From NCBI GenBank assembly GCA_015227615.1, contig JAALGZ010000001.1, positions 2,232,001 through 2,296,000 on the forward strand: a DNA stretch of 64,000 bases, read 5' to 3'. The translations under genes and the position numbers were made by a program. The first letter of the stretch is position 1. Each line of letters opens with the position of its first letter. The notes beneath the pieces were generated by a model. That model had not been told where the DNA came from, did no database searches, and saw only the letters and a program-made list of their open reading frames with translations. Positions 21,501 to 30,963 of this stretch are shown in pieces. The DNA is from Labyrinthula sp. Ha. Taxonomy: Eukaryota; Sar; Bigyra; Labyrinthulida; Labyrinthulaceae.

Positions 21501-23105
21501 GTAGGACACTGAACCATTGAAGGGCGCCCCATTTATGAAAAAAAACACCTTATCGAATGCAAAACGCCTTTCCATGCTCCCATCCTCGTAAGAGCAGCTT
21601 TTTGTGGTGGACACACTAACTTCACAATTTTTTCCAATGTTTTCTCCCTCTCCAGTTAATCTAAACAGATTTGATGTAGTATTCAACGCAACATCTACTT
21701 TGCCTCCACAAACAGCTAACCACTTAAAGGAGAAGCTATAAGCAGACGTTTCTTTGCCTGGAACATCCATTTCATCTAAAATTTCAGCTTCAAGTACAAC
21801 GCCAGAATTCTCATTGAGAGTTCTAAAGCTTCCATAAGGCAAGATGAGGTTCGCCAAAAAGCCATTACAGATAAGATTTGAGTTTTCATTAGTTTTTGGG
21901 AGAACAGAAATAGAAATTACTGCTTGATGTGAATAATAGGTGGCTTTCTTGTCAGAAATTGTAAGTCCAAACCGATACTCTGCTCCACCTATGCGCTGCT
22001 CTAGACAAGGAGAGAATATAGGTGTAGTGTAATTTCGGCTAACACCTTTTATCCGAGAGCAACTATAACCGAACAACAACTCCTCAATAGTAAAATTAAA
22101 ACATTCAATGCACTGCCATTCGAAGAGATATCTATCAATTGGAACAAACCCCGCTCTAATAATGAAATCATTAATTCCCTTTTCTTCATAGCCTTTATCC
22201 ACGCTTCTAAGATATCCATCAGAATTGGAGCACAATGAAGAGTTATTGGGATTGCATGAACTAAACGCAGTAAGATTATAGATTTGAGTTCCACGCAGTT
22301 GGACATATTCGCCCTGATCGATAGTCACGATCAAAGGACTTTCGGATAGCCTTAGCGTCGCGCTAAGTTTGTGTTTTCGAAAAACTGATAAGGGCTGATT
22401 TGTTTGAACGACAGCAGTCAAGTGATAAGTGCCTGGTATAATTCTTATTGTAGAAAAATCAAGATCTAACTGGGGTGTAACAGTGTGTTTTTTAATTAAT
22501 ACGTTACTGGACACCCTGTCCCTTATCATCCATGAGACAGTATATTTCGAGTATAACCAGATATCCTCCCGACTACAGAAGCTATTTTCCCATTGCCTGT
22601 ACAATTCGATAGAAAACTTTTTTCTGCTGAGAATATTTGCTTCAAAAACCTTTTGAATGGGTATATCAAAATTAAAGTCCGCAAAGATGCAGGCACTGGA
22701 TGTATTAAAAATTATTCTTGTGGATGCTTCGTCGACAATAACCATGTTTTTTAGTACTTGGGTTGTAATTTCGAAATACAGTATCGCGGAAGAGCCTAAA
22801 AGTGAAACTCTTTCCAGAAATGTTAAAGCGTTAATCCATGGAGAAACATCGAACAACATAAACTTCTGTTTATTCCTAGATGATAAGGGCTTCTCAACTG
22901 CATGAATACTACTGTTCTGCGATTCTATAAAAGCACCAAGAGTGTGAAAAAGGGAAACCTCGTCGAAGTTAAAGTCATCTCCACTACCATCAAGAAACAA
23001 TAGGCTCAGTTCTTTTTGACAAGCGGGAACTTCCTGTTGTACAACGATGTGTAACTTTGAGTACACAACTACAATTAGAGAAAGAATACCAACTTCCGCA
23101 AACAT
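18543..23105 (-). CDS. REJ/GPS polycystin-1-like membrane receptor
   Basis: A single frame of 1520 residues. The ATG at 23105 was chosen; a TTG just before it was ignored. The N-terminus is hydrophobic (signal peptide). A large Cys- and Asn-glycosylation-rich ectodomain carries a REJ-type region (FINGAPFNGSVSYDR, then STFGWIDPEGHSVFQYSFEY). Before the membrane there is a Cys-rich segment, VRCECSQPADVSVWVEF, like a GPS site. A first helix (IIVGVFFPLSFLTFLVTAVVF) is followed by an intracellular segment with a motif like the polycystin-1 'R-H-W/L...R..RL' block, and then about four more helices. Polycystin-1 proteins have a PLAT domain after the first helix and eleven helices in all; here no PLAT is seen and only about five helices are present, with no channel domain. 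It is possibly a surface sensor or adhesion receptor. No intron is needed, which is notable at this size. Confidence 0.75.
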   Translation of the reverse strand: MFAEVGILSLIVVVYSKLHIVVQQEVPACQKELSLLFLDGSGDDFNFDEVSLFHTLGAFIESQNSSIHAVEKPLSSRNKQKFMLFDVSPWINALTFLERVSLLGSSAILYFEITTQVLKNMVIVDEASTRIIFNTSSACIFADFNFDIPIQKVFEANILSRKKFSIELYRQWENSFCSREDIWLYSKYTVSWMIRDRVSSNVLIKKHTVTPQLDLDFSTIRIIPGTYHLTAVVQTNQPLSVFRKHKLSATLRLSESPLIVTIDQGEYVQLRGTQIYNLTAFSSCNPNNSSLCSNSDGYLRSVDKGYEEKGINDFIIRAGFVPIDRYLFEWQCIECFNFTIEELLFGYSCSRIKGVSRNYTTPIFSPCLEQRIGGAEYRFGLTISDKKATYYSHQAVISISVLPKTNENSNLICNGFLANLILPYGSFRTLNENSGVVLEAEILDEMDVPGKETSAYSFSFKWLAVCGGKVDVALNTTSNLFRLTGEGENIGKNCEVSVSTTKSCSYEDGSMERRFAFDKVFFFINGAPFNGSVSYDRVISNGDATMSEYLVSTFGWIDPEGHSVFQYSFEYKLIPLSNSGALQTNQTIVLNDFSTNSFAHVYLPDFDATRSELQLGVRCRDERNATSKVIYVTVEHAFRGHNVRHLKFRRQNAPPLTLSNVYLLYEEHMSLGKSEKIISHAAAMLQSIQLRENSLIEVESSSLALAIFLSSNFQNSIRKVEMLSGVLTLQLKRVPSKVVNESKVQDVLYNASRALEAIFQLWNTSSERKTIESEFQTPTSNNIFSSISSISSLNKWPGNRKRRQVGIHFDSSTYNGFIVSFSIIAARSLGAQLEGTWKSRVEESDLQHFIVTAAGNEFCRYDRLVTGKYRLGILCSPNAVQGSQLGKNASVVFENVISFSTFEQTHTTARIEQNTSELQCETAHQFKERNQVSLIGIFGLSLYEMKSETKKDMLHYRLTTDFYVETPREDTVSELIFHSCSNSNICGVAVQFKQTILCSPPLTALNHMPSLTNEVCKPKTVSEPNTVRCECSQPADVSVWVEFTNDVVSVRENIPEGSLSLEAKIIVGVFFPLSFLTFLVTAVVFYHIDLNDSHKYATASIFFIRMHRVTYSVQHRVALFAIMSKSANLAPATKSVLFETKSRSQDKIMCGNLLRQIRINHSLLGCFYYNPFLPRCQRLLICGSTVYSNLFIAAFLFRLKCFEDAVNPMFIIGVSVFCIGFSLVFSKTVVYLIFFHSRVQYGSPHDISAVLTRMMYRVCGADGKLETVDLEFLEKVFQVIISRNKVSTLNRRKQFLSALTKVRYIANLKRLRNNLRRCEKEVRSLSAECRNHWKNPSVNNGNVIIRDLYSVRWQRQVTFLGLYSPRQYFLSLRNSTLNNRIQCPEPVFGCLVMYIGYCLISIVIGSSVWYTCKWVATRRVYLLNDGVINADETEAGLLREWAYSSALGIFISYAFTEPSFYIIKTRLIPRILCYTSPPQFQPDPTISWNIYSEGLREKKQTENSHGRAYELFIDLLETLA

Positions 23106-23137
23106 CAACGTTTTTCTGTTTAAAAATATTCAACGGT

Positions 23138-24742
23138 TCAAAAGAATGCGTCCAGAAATGTGTTGACCTTGTTTAAGGTATTGAAAAACATTTCTTGCTC
23201 CTCGGCTTCCTTTTGAATCTTTCGCTTAAGTTTAGAAAATATAGGCTTGAGTTCTGTTGAAGAAAATAAAACATCCTTGTATATTTCCACAAATCTTTCT
23301 GTTATAGGAAAAAGGAGTTTTGCGAGATGAGTAGAAACATCCTGTTTTTTCTTCGAAGTTGGGCTGAACAAATACTTTACTAAGAACTTGAACACTGTTG
23401 TAGCGGAGTGAGGTTCAAGACCTTTCAGTGCTGCATCCACGCTACCCCGCTTAACTAGTTCATCAAGAACAGCAAAGATTACTTCCGGTTTATCCGTTTC
23501 CAGCGCGTGAAGAAGTGCACTTTTGTACCTGAATTTTCTCAATGCTTTTTCATACTCCTTTTCATGAAACAATTCTTTCTGTTGCACTGTTTCCTGCTCA
23601 ATGCCATTAGCTTTGTGAAAGTTGGTTTTGATGGATGAGGAGGTAAATCCTTCACCCAACCCACAGAACAAGTACTTTCCGACAAATTTAAATGACAGAA
23701 CAGGATTTGTAGCCTTCACATGTCCGTTTAAGATTTGGCCATCAGCAGTTTTCTGCTTTTTTGCTACGTTTTCAACCGCAAATTCTGGCCAGTAAGATGA
23801 AAAACCAGCCATCCTCCTTTCAGTAGTAGCTATATCAGATAATTTAATGGCATGAAGTTTTCCATCGTAGCTTGACGAGACAAGACAACTTTCTAACTTC
23901 TGTGTTTTACTTTCAACAGGCAAATTGCAAAATGACATTGAAGATATTGATTTCTTCCCTGATTTTATGGAAAACAACTTATTTACTTTTCCATTATTCA
24001 CTTGCCTTATATCAAATCCATTTACAATATTTTTTGTACTAACAGCTACCAAAGAACGTTCCAAACTAAGCGCTGAAGTTCCTATCCGTTGCTCAACTGT
24101 AAAATCTAGGACAACCTTATTGGACAATGTATCCGTTAGAATAGTTTTTCCAGAAGAAAAAGAAAGAAGAACTCGCTTTCCAGCGTCGAAGAACTGAGCA
24201 TTTTGAACGTGTGAATCTTGTTCATAATAAGTGTAGACTGGTTGCCCTGTAGCAGTGTCCCATAAATATGTATACGAATCGTGTCCAGAAGTAAGAAGTT
24301 TGGTAATAGTTTTTGCATGAGATAATGGTTCATTCCATCGAACAATCTTGCAAGGAACTCTGTGTTTTGTAAAAGTTCTTAGTCTGTGCTTTCGGTTGAC
24401 ATCAAACAAAGCAACTAGACCATTCTCGCAACCAGCGGCTAGCAATTTCCCAGTTGGAGAGATTACGCCAGAATAAGCGGTGTCCTTAAACTTAGAAACA
24501 GTTGTTTTCAGAGAACAAAATCCTGTGTCATCTGCTCTCAGCAAGTGCACATTCCTTCCCGTGGTAACTGCTACAAGATCGTGAAGCGCATCTATGTGTG
24601 TAACAGCCCCTAGGTTCTGCTGCAAAATTCCAGAGACAGCAAAGTTTGTGAATGTATGAAAGTAGTTGTCAATATCTCTAAGTTTCTTCCGCTCTACTCT
24701 CCGCTTGAACCGCTCTGTTTCTAATGGTGTTCTGTATTGCAT
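23138..24742 (-). CDS. UTP15: U3 snoRNP component UTP15
   Basis: The 534-residue product is close to the normal UTP15 length. The N-terminus (TPLETERFKR, then FTNFAVSG) is followed by a WD40 propeller to about residue 330, with repeats such as DTAYSGVISPTGKLLAAGCENGLVALFDV and SYTYLWDTATGQPV. The UTP15 C-terminal helical domain begins near residue 390 (FRYKSALLHALETDKPEVIFAVLDELVKRGS). UTP15 belongs to the t-UTP subcomplex, which binds nascent pre-rRNA in the nucleolus and supports 18S rRNA processing and rDNA transcription. Its start lies 89 bp from the divergent coiled-coil gene. RPA49 and SSF1 in this window serve the same broad process, but they are not adjacent. Confidence 0.85.
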   Translation of the reverse strand: MQYRTPLETERFKRRVERKKLRDIDNYFHTFTNFAVSGILQQNLGAVTHIDALHDLVAVTTGRNVHLLRADDTGFCSLKTTVSKFKDTAYSGVISPTGKLLAAGCENGLVALFDVNRKHRLRTFTKHRVPCKIVRWNEPLSHAKTITKLLTSGHDSYTYLWDTATGQPVYTYYEQDSHVQNAQFFDAGKRVLLSFSSGKTILTDTLSNKVVLDFTVEQRIGTSALSLERSLVAVSTKNIVNGFDIRQVNNGKVNKLFSIKSGKKSISSMSFCNLPVESKTQKLESCLVSSSYDGKLHAIKLSDIATTERRMAGFSSYWPEFAVENVAKKQKTADGQILNGHVKATNPVLSFKFVGKYLFCGLGEGFTSSSIKTNFHKANGIEQETVQQKELFHEKEYEKALRKFRYKSALLHALETDKPEVIFAVLDELVKRGSVDAALKGLEPHSATTVFKFLVKYLFSPTSKKKQDVSTHLAKLLFPITERFVEIYKDVLFSSTELKPIFSKLKRKIQKEAEEQEMFFNTLNKVNTFLDAFF

Positions 24743-24831
24743 TTTGTGGCTTTCTTGATTAAACGGACCTAAGAATATCTGGCCATGTGGCCCTTATCGT
24801 TCTAGCCGTTGGGTAGTTCTTTCGTAACAGA
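24743..24831. promoter_or_regulatory. divergent promoter between UTP15 and coiled-coil gene
   Basis: 89 bp between opposite start codons. It includes a small inverted element, TGGCCATGTGGCCC, which is unusually GC-rich for this DNA and might bind a factor. Function is inferred from position. Confidence 0.4.
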
Positions 24832-26034
24832 ATGAGTAATACACTTTCGAATAAACTAGAAGCACTAGAGACAGAGTTTCTAAAGAATGGAGATCTTTCA
24901 CGGACTCCTTCAAAAAGTGATATCAGAAAAACAAAATCAACTAGAATCGCTTTGGCTTCAAGCAAATCCAGAGCTGGTGCAAAAGGAACTATGAAATCAA
25001 ATTCTTCTCAGAACGGATTGAAGAAAAGTAAACTTGGTCAGGGTGAAGACATTACAACTATTTCAAAAGAATTGAGCAAACTAAGGAAAGAGAATGAGAT
25101 ACTTAGGCAGAGAGAAAGTTTTTTCATAGAAAAAGAACTGGATAATGGTACTAGAATTGAAGAGTTAGAGAAAAAGCTTGAAAGGTACGAAAAGCAAATG
25201 CCTGACTCAATAAAAGCTGAGTCCATCCTTTCCGAAATATCAACCTTTCAAAATAAAATACTAAAGAATATTGATGGAATCAGAACCATTTATAAGAATA
25301 ACTTGACAGAAGAGCAAGAAGCGTTGAGGAGAGATTGCAAGTTTACAATCGAAACAAAGGAAGAGCAACTACTGAGGTTGAAGCAAAAATTGAAAGAAAG
25401 AGAATCATCAACTAATTTGGTTGAAAATTTGAGAAAAGAAAATAAGTTTTCAACTGCAATAGCACTAAACCAATTTAGTGCCACAAAGAACTTAAAGAAT
25501 GTCTTAGAGAGGAAACACCATGCGATGAAGATAAAAGAACAAGAGCACCAATACTTGATTACTGAAATTGTCAAGCTAAAAAAAGAAAGCGCTATGCTGA
25601 AAACTGCATACCAGAATGAAAAAGAACACAATTTAATGTTTCAGCAGAATGAGAAACCCATTTGTTCGCGGGGAAAAGAAGAAGTAAGTGTTGAAGAAAT
25701 GAAGCAAAAATGGAATCTTGCCTTTAACGAAAGAAACTTGTTTAGAAGGTTATACCACCAAGAGAAGCAGAGAAACAAGGTACTACAACAACAAATTATG
25801 TTCATTTCTAAACATGCAGAAAGAGGAAAGGAACATGTTGATGTTTATCTGGAAATGCGGGATGACTTGGCTAATCCCAGAAAAAGAATGACTAAGTTGC
25901 GTAGAGAGTTACAATTCTGCAATCAGAAACCACTAGAAAGAGACTCAAAATCACTTTTTCCAGTGGCCTCTACTCCAAATTTACTACCTGTCATGAAGTA
26001 CAAGCAGAATAAGTTTAAAGTTCTAAGTGCCTGA
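24832..26034 (+). CDS. coiled-coil protein of unknown family
   Basis: The 400-residue product begins MSNTLSNKLEALETEF. A basic, Ser-rich segment (about 20-75) is followed by almost continuous coiled coil to residue 360, with many Lys, Glu and Gln residues. The tail (VASTPNLLPVMKYKQNKFKVL) is non-helical. There is no transmembrane segment, zinc site or nucleotide motif. Such proteins are common in centrosomes, flagellar axonemes and kinetochores; a basal-body or ciliary role is possible but not shown. A single uninterrupted frame was used and no intron was needed. Confidence 0.65.
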   Translation: MSNTLSNKLEALETEFLKNGDLSRTPSKSDIRKTKSTRIALASSKSRAGAKGTMKSNSSQNGLKKSKLGQGEDITTISKELSKLRKENEILRQRESFFIEKELDNGTRIEELEKKLERYEKQMPDSIKAESILSEISTFQNKILKNIDGIRTIYKNNLTEEQEALRRDCKFTIETKEEQLLRLKQKLKERESSTNLVENLRKENKFSTAIALNQFSATKNLKNVLERKHHAMKIKEQEHQYLITEIVKLKKESAMLKTAYQNEKEHNLMFQQNEKPICSRGKEEVSVEEMKQKWNLAFNERNLFRRLYHQEKQRNKVLQQQIMFISKHAERGKEHVDVYLEMRDDLANPRKRMTKLRRELQFCNQKPLERDSKSLFPVASTPNLLPVMKYKQNKFKVLSA

Positions 26035-29000
26035 ATAAGCTCTGAAATTTTTCATCAGTGCTCTCGATGATATTCGATCTTGAACATTACATAGTTTTTT
26101 ATAAATTGTTTAGGTCGATTTGTTTCTCCGGTTTCACCTTCAATATCAAAATCTATTACTCTAAGCAAAGTAACATTTTTTTGTTGCACAGTATTGTTTC
26201 TGTTATGAGTAAGCCTAAACCTCAGGGATAGCTTTGTTTAACTCAACCAATTCTTCCGACTCATATTAAGTGCACTGCAAGTGCTAACTCAAAGAAATAT
26301 AAGTAATAAAAGTAATATTTCAATGCAGTAAAAGCGTTTGCATGCTTTTCTGCAACCAGAGTCAACTACCATTAATTATTTAAGAGTAAAGATTTAACGT
26401 AAGTAAACAGCAACTCCAACAGTATTCCACACCTAGAACTAGCTGTTGACATGAGTAAATTCGCTTGATTTGTTCAAACTGCATCCTACCTCTTAGTAGC
26501 ATGATTTAGTCAGTTGGCCAACTTTTTAGCCATACTATTTAAAGTCTTCATGATGTCGACTATTAAGTTGTTATTCTATTACAGGAACTTTGAACTAGCC
26601 TCTCGATTTTTCCAGGAAACCGGATATGTGATTATATTAAGATTGAGCACTCTTTGGCAATATGAACTGTTTGGGGGGTTGGTTCGTAACATATCTTAAA
26701 AATCAACACATAAATCACGACGTTCCGGGACCTGCGCCTCCCAGTTTATTTTTATGTAACTTTCATGTTAATGCAAATGAAATTCATAGAGCTCCGATTC
26801 TTATGGTTTAAGTCTAAACTTAGGTAGAACAAGGGCTGCAAATTGATTTATCGGTGAGCTTTTTATCCCATAGTTCTTGTATTGGTAAGAATAGGCATCG
26901 AGTTTGATAAAACTTATCAAAAATTATTGGATAATTGTTTTCATTATGATTATCAATAGGAGAATTGTGGTTTTGATTCCAAATTAATTATTCTGATATT
27001 ATTCTGATTTTCAAGTTATTATCAACACAAGGCTGAGCAATATCGCCAAGAAAAAAGTCATCTTGCACCGTATGAAAAACTCCAAGGAATTACTGATATG
27101 GCCAATGAACAGTCTACTTCGAAAATTATATCCGATCACATAAGTTTCTTAAATTGGAAGATATATAATGAAAAAATAAAATTTATACCTGGATGATTTT
27201 ACCTAGGTTGTATTGCCCAATCGGTCATCTATAATTATAAACTATGAGCATAAAATCAGTATGCTTTCATAAGAACCAAGAATCTAAATTTTCCTTTAGC
27301 AATCATAATAAAGGTGAGAATAGATTGATTAAGGATAATTGTCATCAATATGCATGCCAATTTAGAATCCTTCATTTGAGCCAACAAATAATCAGTTTTC
27401 AAAGTAATTTAGTACTGTATGAATATAGGAAATGTTTTCCGACTAGGTGATCGAAACATCAAGTAGATATGCCATCATTTCTAGGCAATACAACATATTT
27501 TCAAGAGCAACTAATCTATAGTTGGTAACAAACCAAATTATGATTTCATCGTAGAATACTTCAAATGAATGAAGTTAATAATGCAGCAGAAACAATTTTA
27601 TAACATCATTGTGAAGAGAACTTAGGTTTATAGCGAGCTCACTCAAACATCCCACGGAGTGACCTAAAATGAATTTATTGCCATACTCAAGCAGGGACAT
27701 TATTCGAAACCTAAACCATGAATTAGTTTTATGTTTGCTTAATTTGGTGTGTCTTCATCACATAATTGCTTACATTAATCCCGAATCTCTTCTTGCGTGC
27801 TACCTGTTTCACCAGTTCTACCGTTTTAGCTTAGGTTTGTGCTCGAGAATGATCAACTTATCACTACATTAAGGACAACCTTACAAATTCACTTAGAGTT
27901 TTATTGAATGGCTATATCGTTTGCTGTGGGATATTTTGAATATTTTTGTTGAGAGTCTATTCTTTATAAAGCAAGGTCCTTATTAGATTCAAGTATTGTA
28001 TTTTGGATTTCAGTTCTTACTTAACTGATTGAACCTGTAGGTGAAAGTAAATACTTAAAAAAAATACATCAAAATGGGTGACTGTGTTTGATATTATACA
28101 TTATTTTATTATTCAAGACAGTGTAGTTTTTCTGATCATAAAATTTGCTATTAATGAGCAAGCTAAATACGAAAAATCAGGTCAAATTAACACGTTTTCC
28201 ATTTGGGGTTCTTAGGTACTAAATTCGCAATTATTTCAATTAAGAAATATTGTTTTACTTTAAATATTATAACAAAAAATAAGAAAATAAAGTAGAGAAA
28301 ATTCTGGGCTACTACTCTCTCTAGTTACTGGACAAACTAATGCGCTGACCTAGAAAAATTATTCTGTAGACAATTCTATGCAAAGACATACGGAAAAATC
28401 TATTCAAATGAGACAAAAAATTATAAGTGAATCATTAAAAACCGTGATATTAAAATATTTTTTGAATTATTCTCCTATAGTTCAATATACCTGAGTAGTT
28501 TTTGGTTACTTCGAAGTTCTTCGGTGTATTGCAATTGGAACCCGACCGGTGCTGTGACCTTCGAAACCTTGCTTCGAAAATTACAAAGACGGCATCTCTG
28601 AAGTTATTATTCACGAATAATCCATTAAAAGCTAAAAAATAGATCTTAGCCACTTTATATGCTATTCAAATTACTGGCAAGACACCAAAAGTCCATGACA
28701 CTCCTTTATACATAACAATAAAGTTTTATTGAAACGTTAGCTCTCCACAGCGTTTTCTTTTGTATATTTAACAGTAACATCTGGATTATATTATGATATA
28801 TGTTTTAACACAGTAAATTTGAATTAATATTTAATTTTTAGGGAAGAGACAATGTTTGAATATTACTCTTAAGGTGACATCCCAAGAAACATATTAAAAT
28901 AAATTGATACAACCTCATAAACTTTACAAGTCTAGAATTAACTAGATTATACTTTGTATTTAATATTAATTTTTCTTTTTAACTAATAACATTTGTAATA

Positions 29001-29112
29001 TTTTTAATTGAAATGGGGGTATGTTTTCCGCTTTAACCACAATAAGTAATTCCAAACCTCAATTTGTAAGTTCTCCAGGCTAAATATTTACGAAATGACA
29101 TTACCATAGTAA
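26035..29112. other. gene desert, 3.1 kb
   Basis: AT-rich, with no gene I can support. A stretch near 27025-27196 (plus) reads as about 56 open codons with a protein-like composition (AEQYRQEKSHLAPYEKLQG) and may be a decayed coding fragment. A second patch at 28450-28653 (minus) is less AT-rich and keeps an open frame without ATG. Neither matches a family I know. Confidence 0.45.
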
Positions 29113-30466
29113 ATGGCAAAGAAAAAATCGAAAAGGAAGAGAACTCACCATCCATCAGAAAGTCATCTCCAATCACTAAAAGCTGGGACTCGACCTCTTC
29201 TTGAATCTCTTAAACATAATCCAGTAGAATTAAATGATGATAAGGATACAAAAGAGCATGAAAATGATCCACGCTCCTTCGTTGTTAAGATTGGTAGAGT
29301 GAACCCAAACCTACAAACCTTGGTAAGCGACGTTCGTCAGATTATGGCCCCATATACGGCCTTGAAGTTAAAGGAAAGGAAAAATTCTACTATTAAAGAC
29401 TTTTTATCAGTTTCATCATACGTAAATATTTTCGTCCACCTTAACTCTAGTTTAATGTTTCTAATGTGCTAATCATTGGGGAAACGACAGAAGGACCTAC
29501 TCTAAGGATTTCAAAAGTTGGACTTGGACCAACCCTGACTATGAAAATAGAAAAATATGCTTTATGTAAGCAGATAAGATCTCGTCAGGCTAAGAGAAGA
29601 AAGAAAACCGTTCCAATTCCTCCAGTTGCTTTTCACTCTTCACCTATTGTTGTCCTGAATAATTTTCCTAACCCAGAGGAAGAGTTTGATAAAGGTATGT
29701 TTTAATTTAGTTTTATTTCATAGATTCTTCCAAAGAAGAAAGGGCGAAGAAGATAACAGGAGCAATGTTTCAAGGAATGTTTCCTGAGATAAACATCGAG
29801 ACAATAAAGCTTTCTGATTGTAAGCGCATGTTGCTGGTTAACTATAATGAAGAAAAAAACTGTGTTGAAATTCGACATTTTCATATAAGTATTAAAACAA
29901 GACGGGTGAATAAATCGCTGAAGAAGGTTATTAGAGTGAATGATTTGGATATGTCTAAACTTGAAGACATTGGGGAAATCTTTGAGGGATCTGCTCTAGT
30001 AGGAAGAGGAAACCTTTCTGATTATATTACTTCTGATTCTGAACTTGAAGGAACGGAAAATACACTGAAAATAGCTCAAAAAAAAAAAGGTTTAAATATT
30101 CAACCTTCCCAGGTTCAAAATAAAATAGATCGAAAGATTGTTGCAAAGACTAAGGAGATAAATCAACTGCAACGAGAAGAGGGTGTAAAAACCCCTACTA
30201 GTGGTGTGCATCTTCAAGAAATCGGACCTCGTTTGAATTTAAGTTTGATCAAGGTTCAAGACGGTGTTTTTCAAGGAGAGGTTTTATATCATCGATATAA
30301 GAGTAAGACTGAAGCACAGATTGAAGAGTTGCGTAGAATTACAAAAGAAAAGCAAGAGCTTAAGAAAGCAAGAAAAAAAGAACAGGAAGAGAATGTCGAG
30401 AGAAAGAAACAGAAAAAACAAAAGGTTTCTTTTGAAAGTCGAGAAAGTAGCAATAAAACAACTTAA
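29113..30466 (+). CDS. Brix-domain ribosome biogenesis protein SSF1/Peter Pan
   Basis: Exons 29113-29421, 29451-29694 and 29724-30466, split by two 29-nt GTA...TAG introns, encode 431 residues. After a basic N-terminus (AKKKSKRKRTHH) the Brix domain starts at DPRSFVVKIGRVNPNLQTLVSDVRQIM, continues KDFLSVSSYFNVSNVLIIGETTEGPTLRISK and GPTLTMKIEKY, and ends with MLLVNYNEEKNCVEIRHFHI and then DISL-like LEDIGEIFEG. The Lys/Glu-rich C-terminal tail is usual for the family. SSF1/PPAN binds 27S pre-rRNA in the nucleolus and is needed for early 60S assembly. The reading frame is correct across both junctions. It converges on the WW gene with a 20-bp gap. Confidence 0.9.
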
Positions 30467-30486
30467 GGGTTTTGTTTAAGTTCTAA

Positions 30487-30963
30487 TTAATAGTATCTCG
30501 TAGCAAAGTTTTCATTTCTAGACGTGTGTCGTTGATTATCATTACTAACAGGAAAATACCGTCTTCTGGGTGAGCGCTTTATGTAAAAGGATTGGTCCTC
30601 ATCTTCTGGAATTTGGTCTCTCGGATCTTCCCATTGTGAACTTTGTGTTTCAGGACAGTAAAAAAACCTTTCTCCCTTATTACTGTAGCACATCTGCCAT
30701 TCTTGTAGCCAATTAGATACTTGTCTCGGAGGTGGTGGAGATATATTAGATGAGCAGTGATTAAATTTTTGGTTTGAGAGAACGAGCTGGTTCTCTTGTT
30801 GCTTTTCAGTCAGAGCCGGGGAAACCCCTAATTCGGTATAAGTTTGACGTCTAATTTTCCCTTCAGTATTACCCCGTCTAAGGTCATTTAAATGCGCTCT
30901 TAGCCTGTTACCAAGGGAATTATGACTTGTTCCAAAGCTTCTTAAGCGTTCTTGTGAATACAT
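30487..30963 (-). CDS. WW domain protein
   Basis: The 158-residue product has one WW domain near residues 83-115: WQMCYSNKGERFFYCPETQSSQWEDP carries the two spaced Trp residues and the closing Pro. The N-terminal part is Arg/Ser/Asn-rich and the tail is basic (RSPRRRYFP). WW domains bind proline motifs, in splicing, transcription and ubiquitin ligases. With the short, basic, disordered flanks, a splicing or RNA-processing role fits, but this is a guess. The ATG at 30963 was taken as start because the frame upstream opens only with a TTG; an upstream exon is possible. Confidence 0.7.
   Translation of the reverse strand: MYSQERLRSFGTSHNSLGNRLRAHLNDLRRGNTEGKIRRQTYTELGVSPALTEKQQENQLVLSNQKFNHCSSNISPPPPRQVSNWLQEWQMCYSNKGERFFYCPETQSSQWEDPRDQIPEDEDQSFYIKRSPRRRYFPVSNDNQRHTSRNENFATRYY

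Noticed and set aside
23106-23108. TTG as start of the REJ receptor
   Set aside because: An ATG follows directly and begins a good signal peptide.
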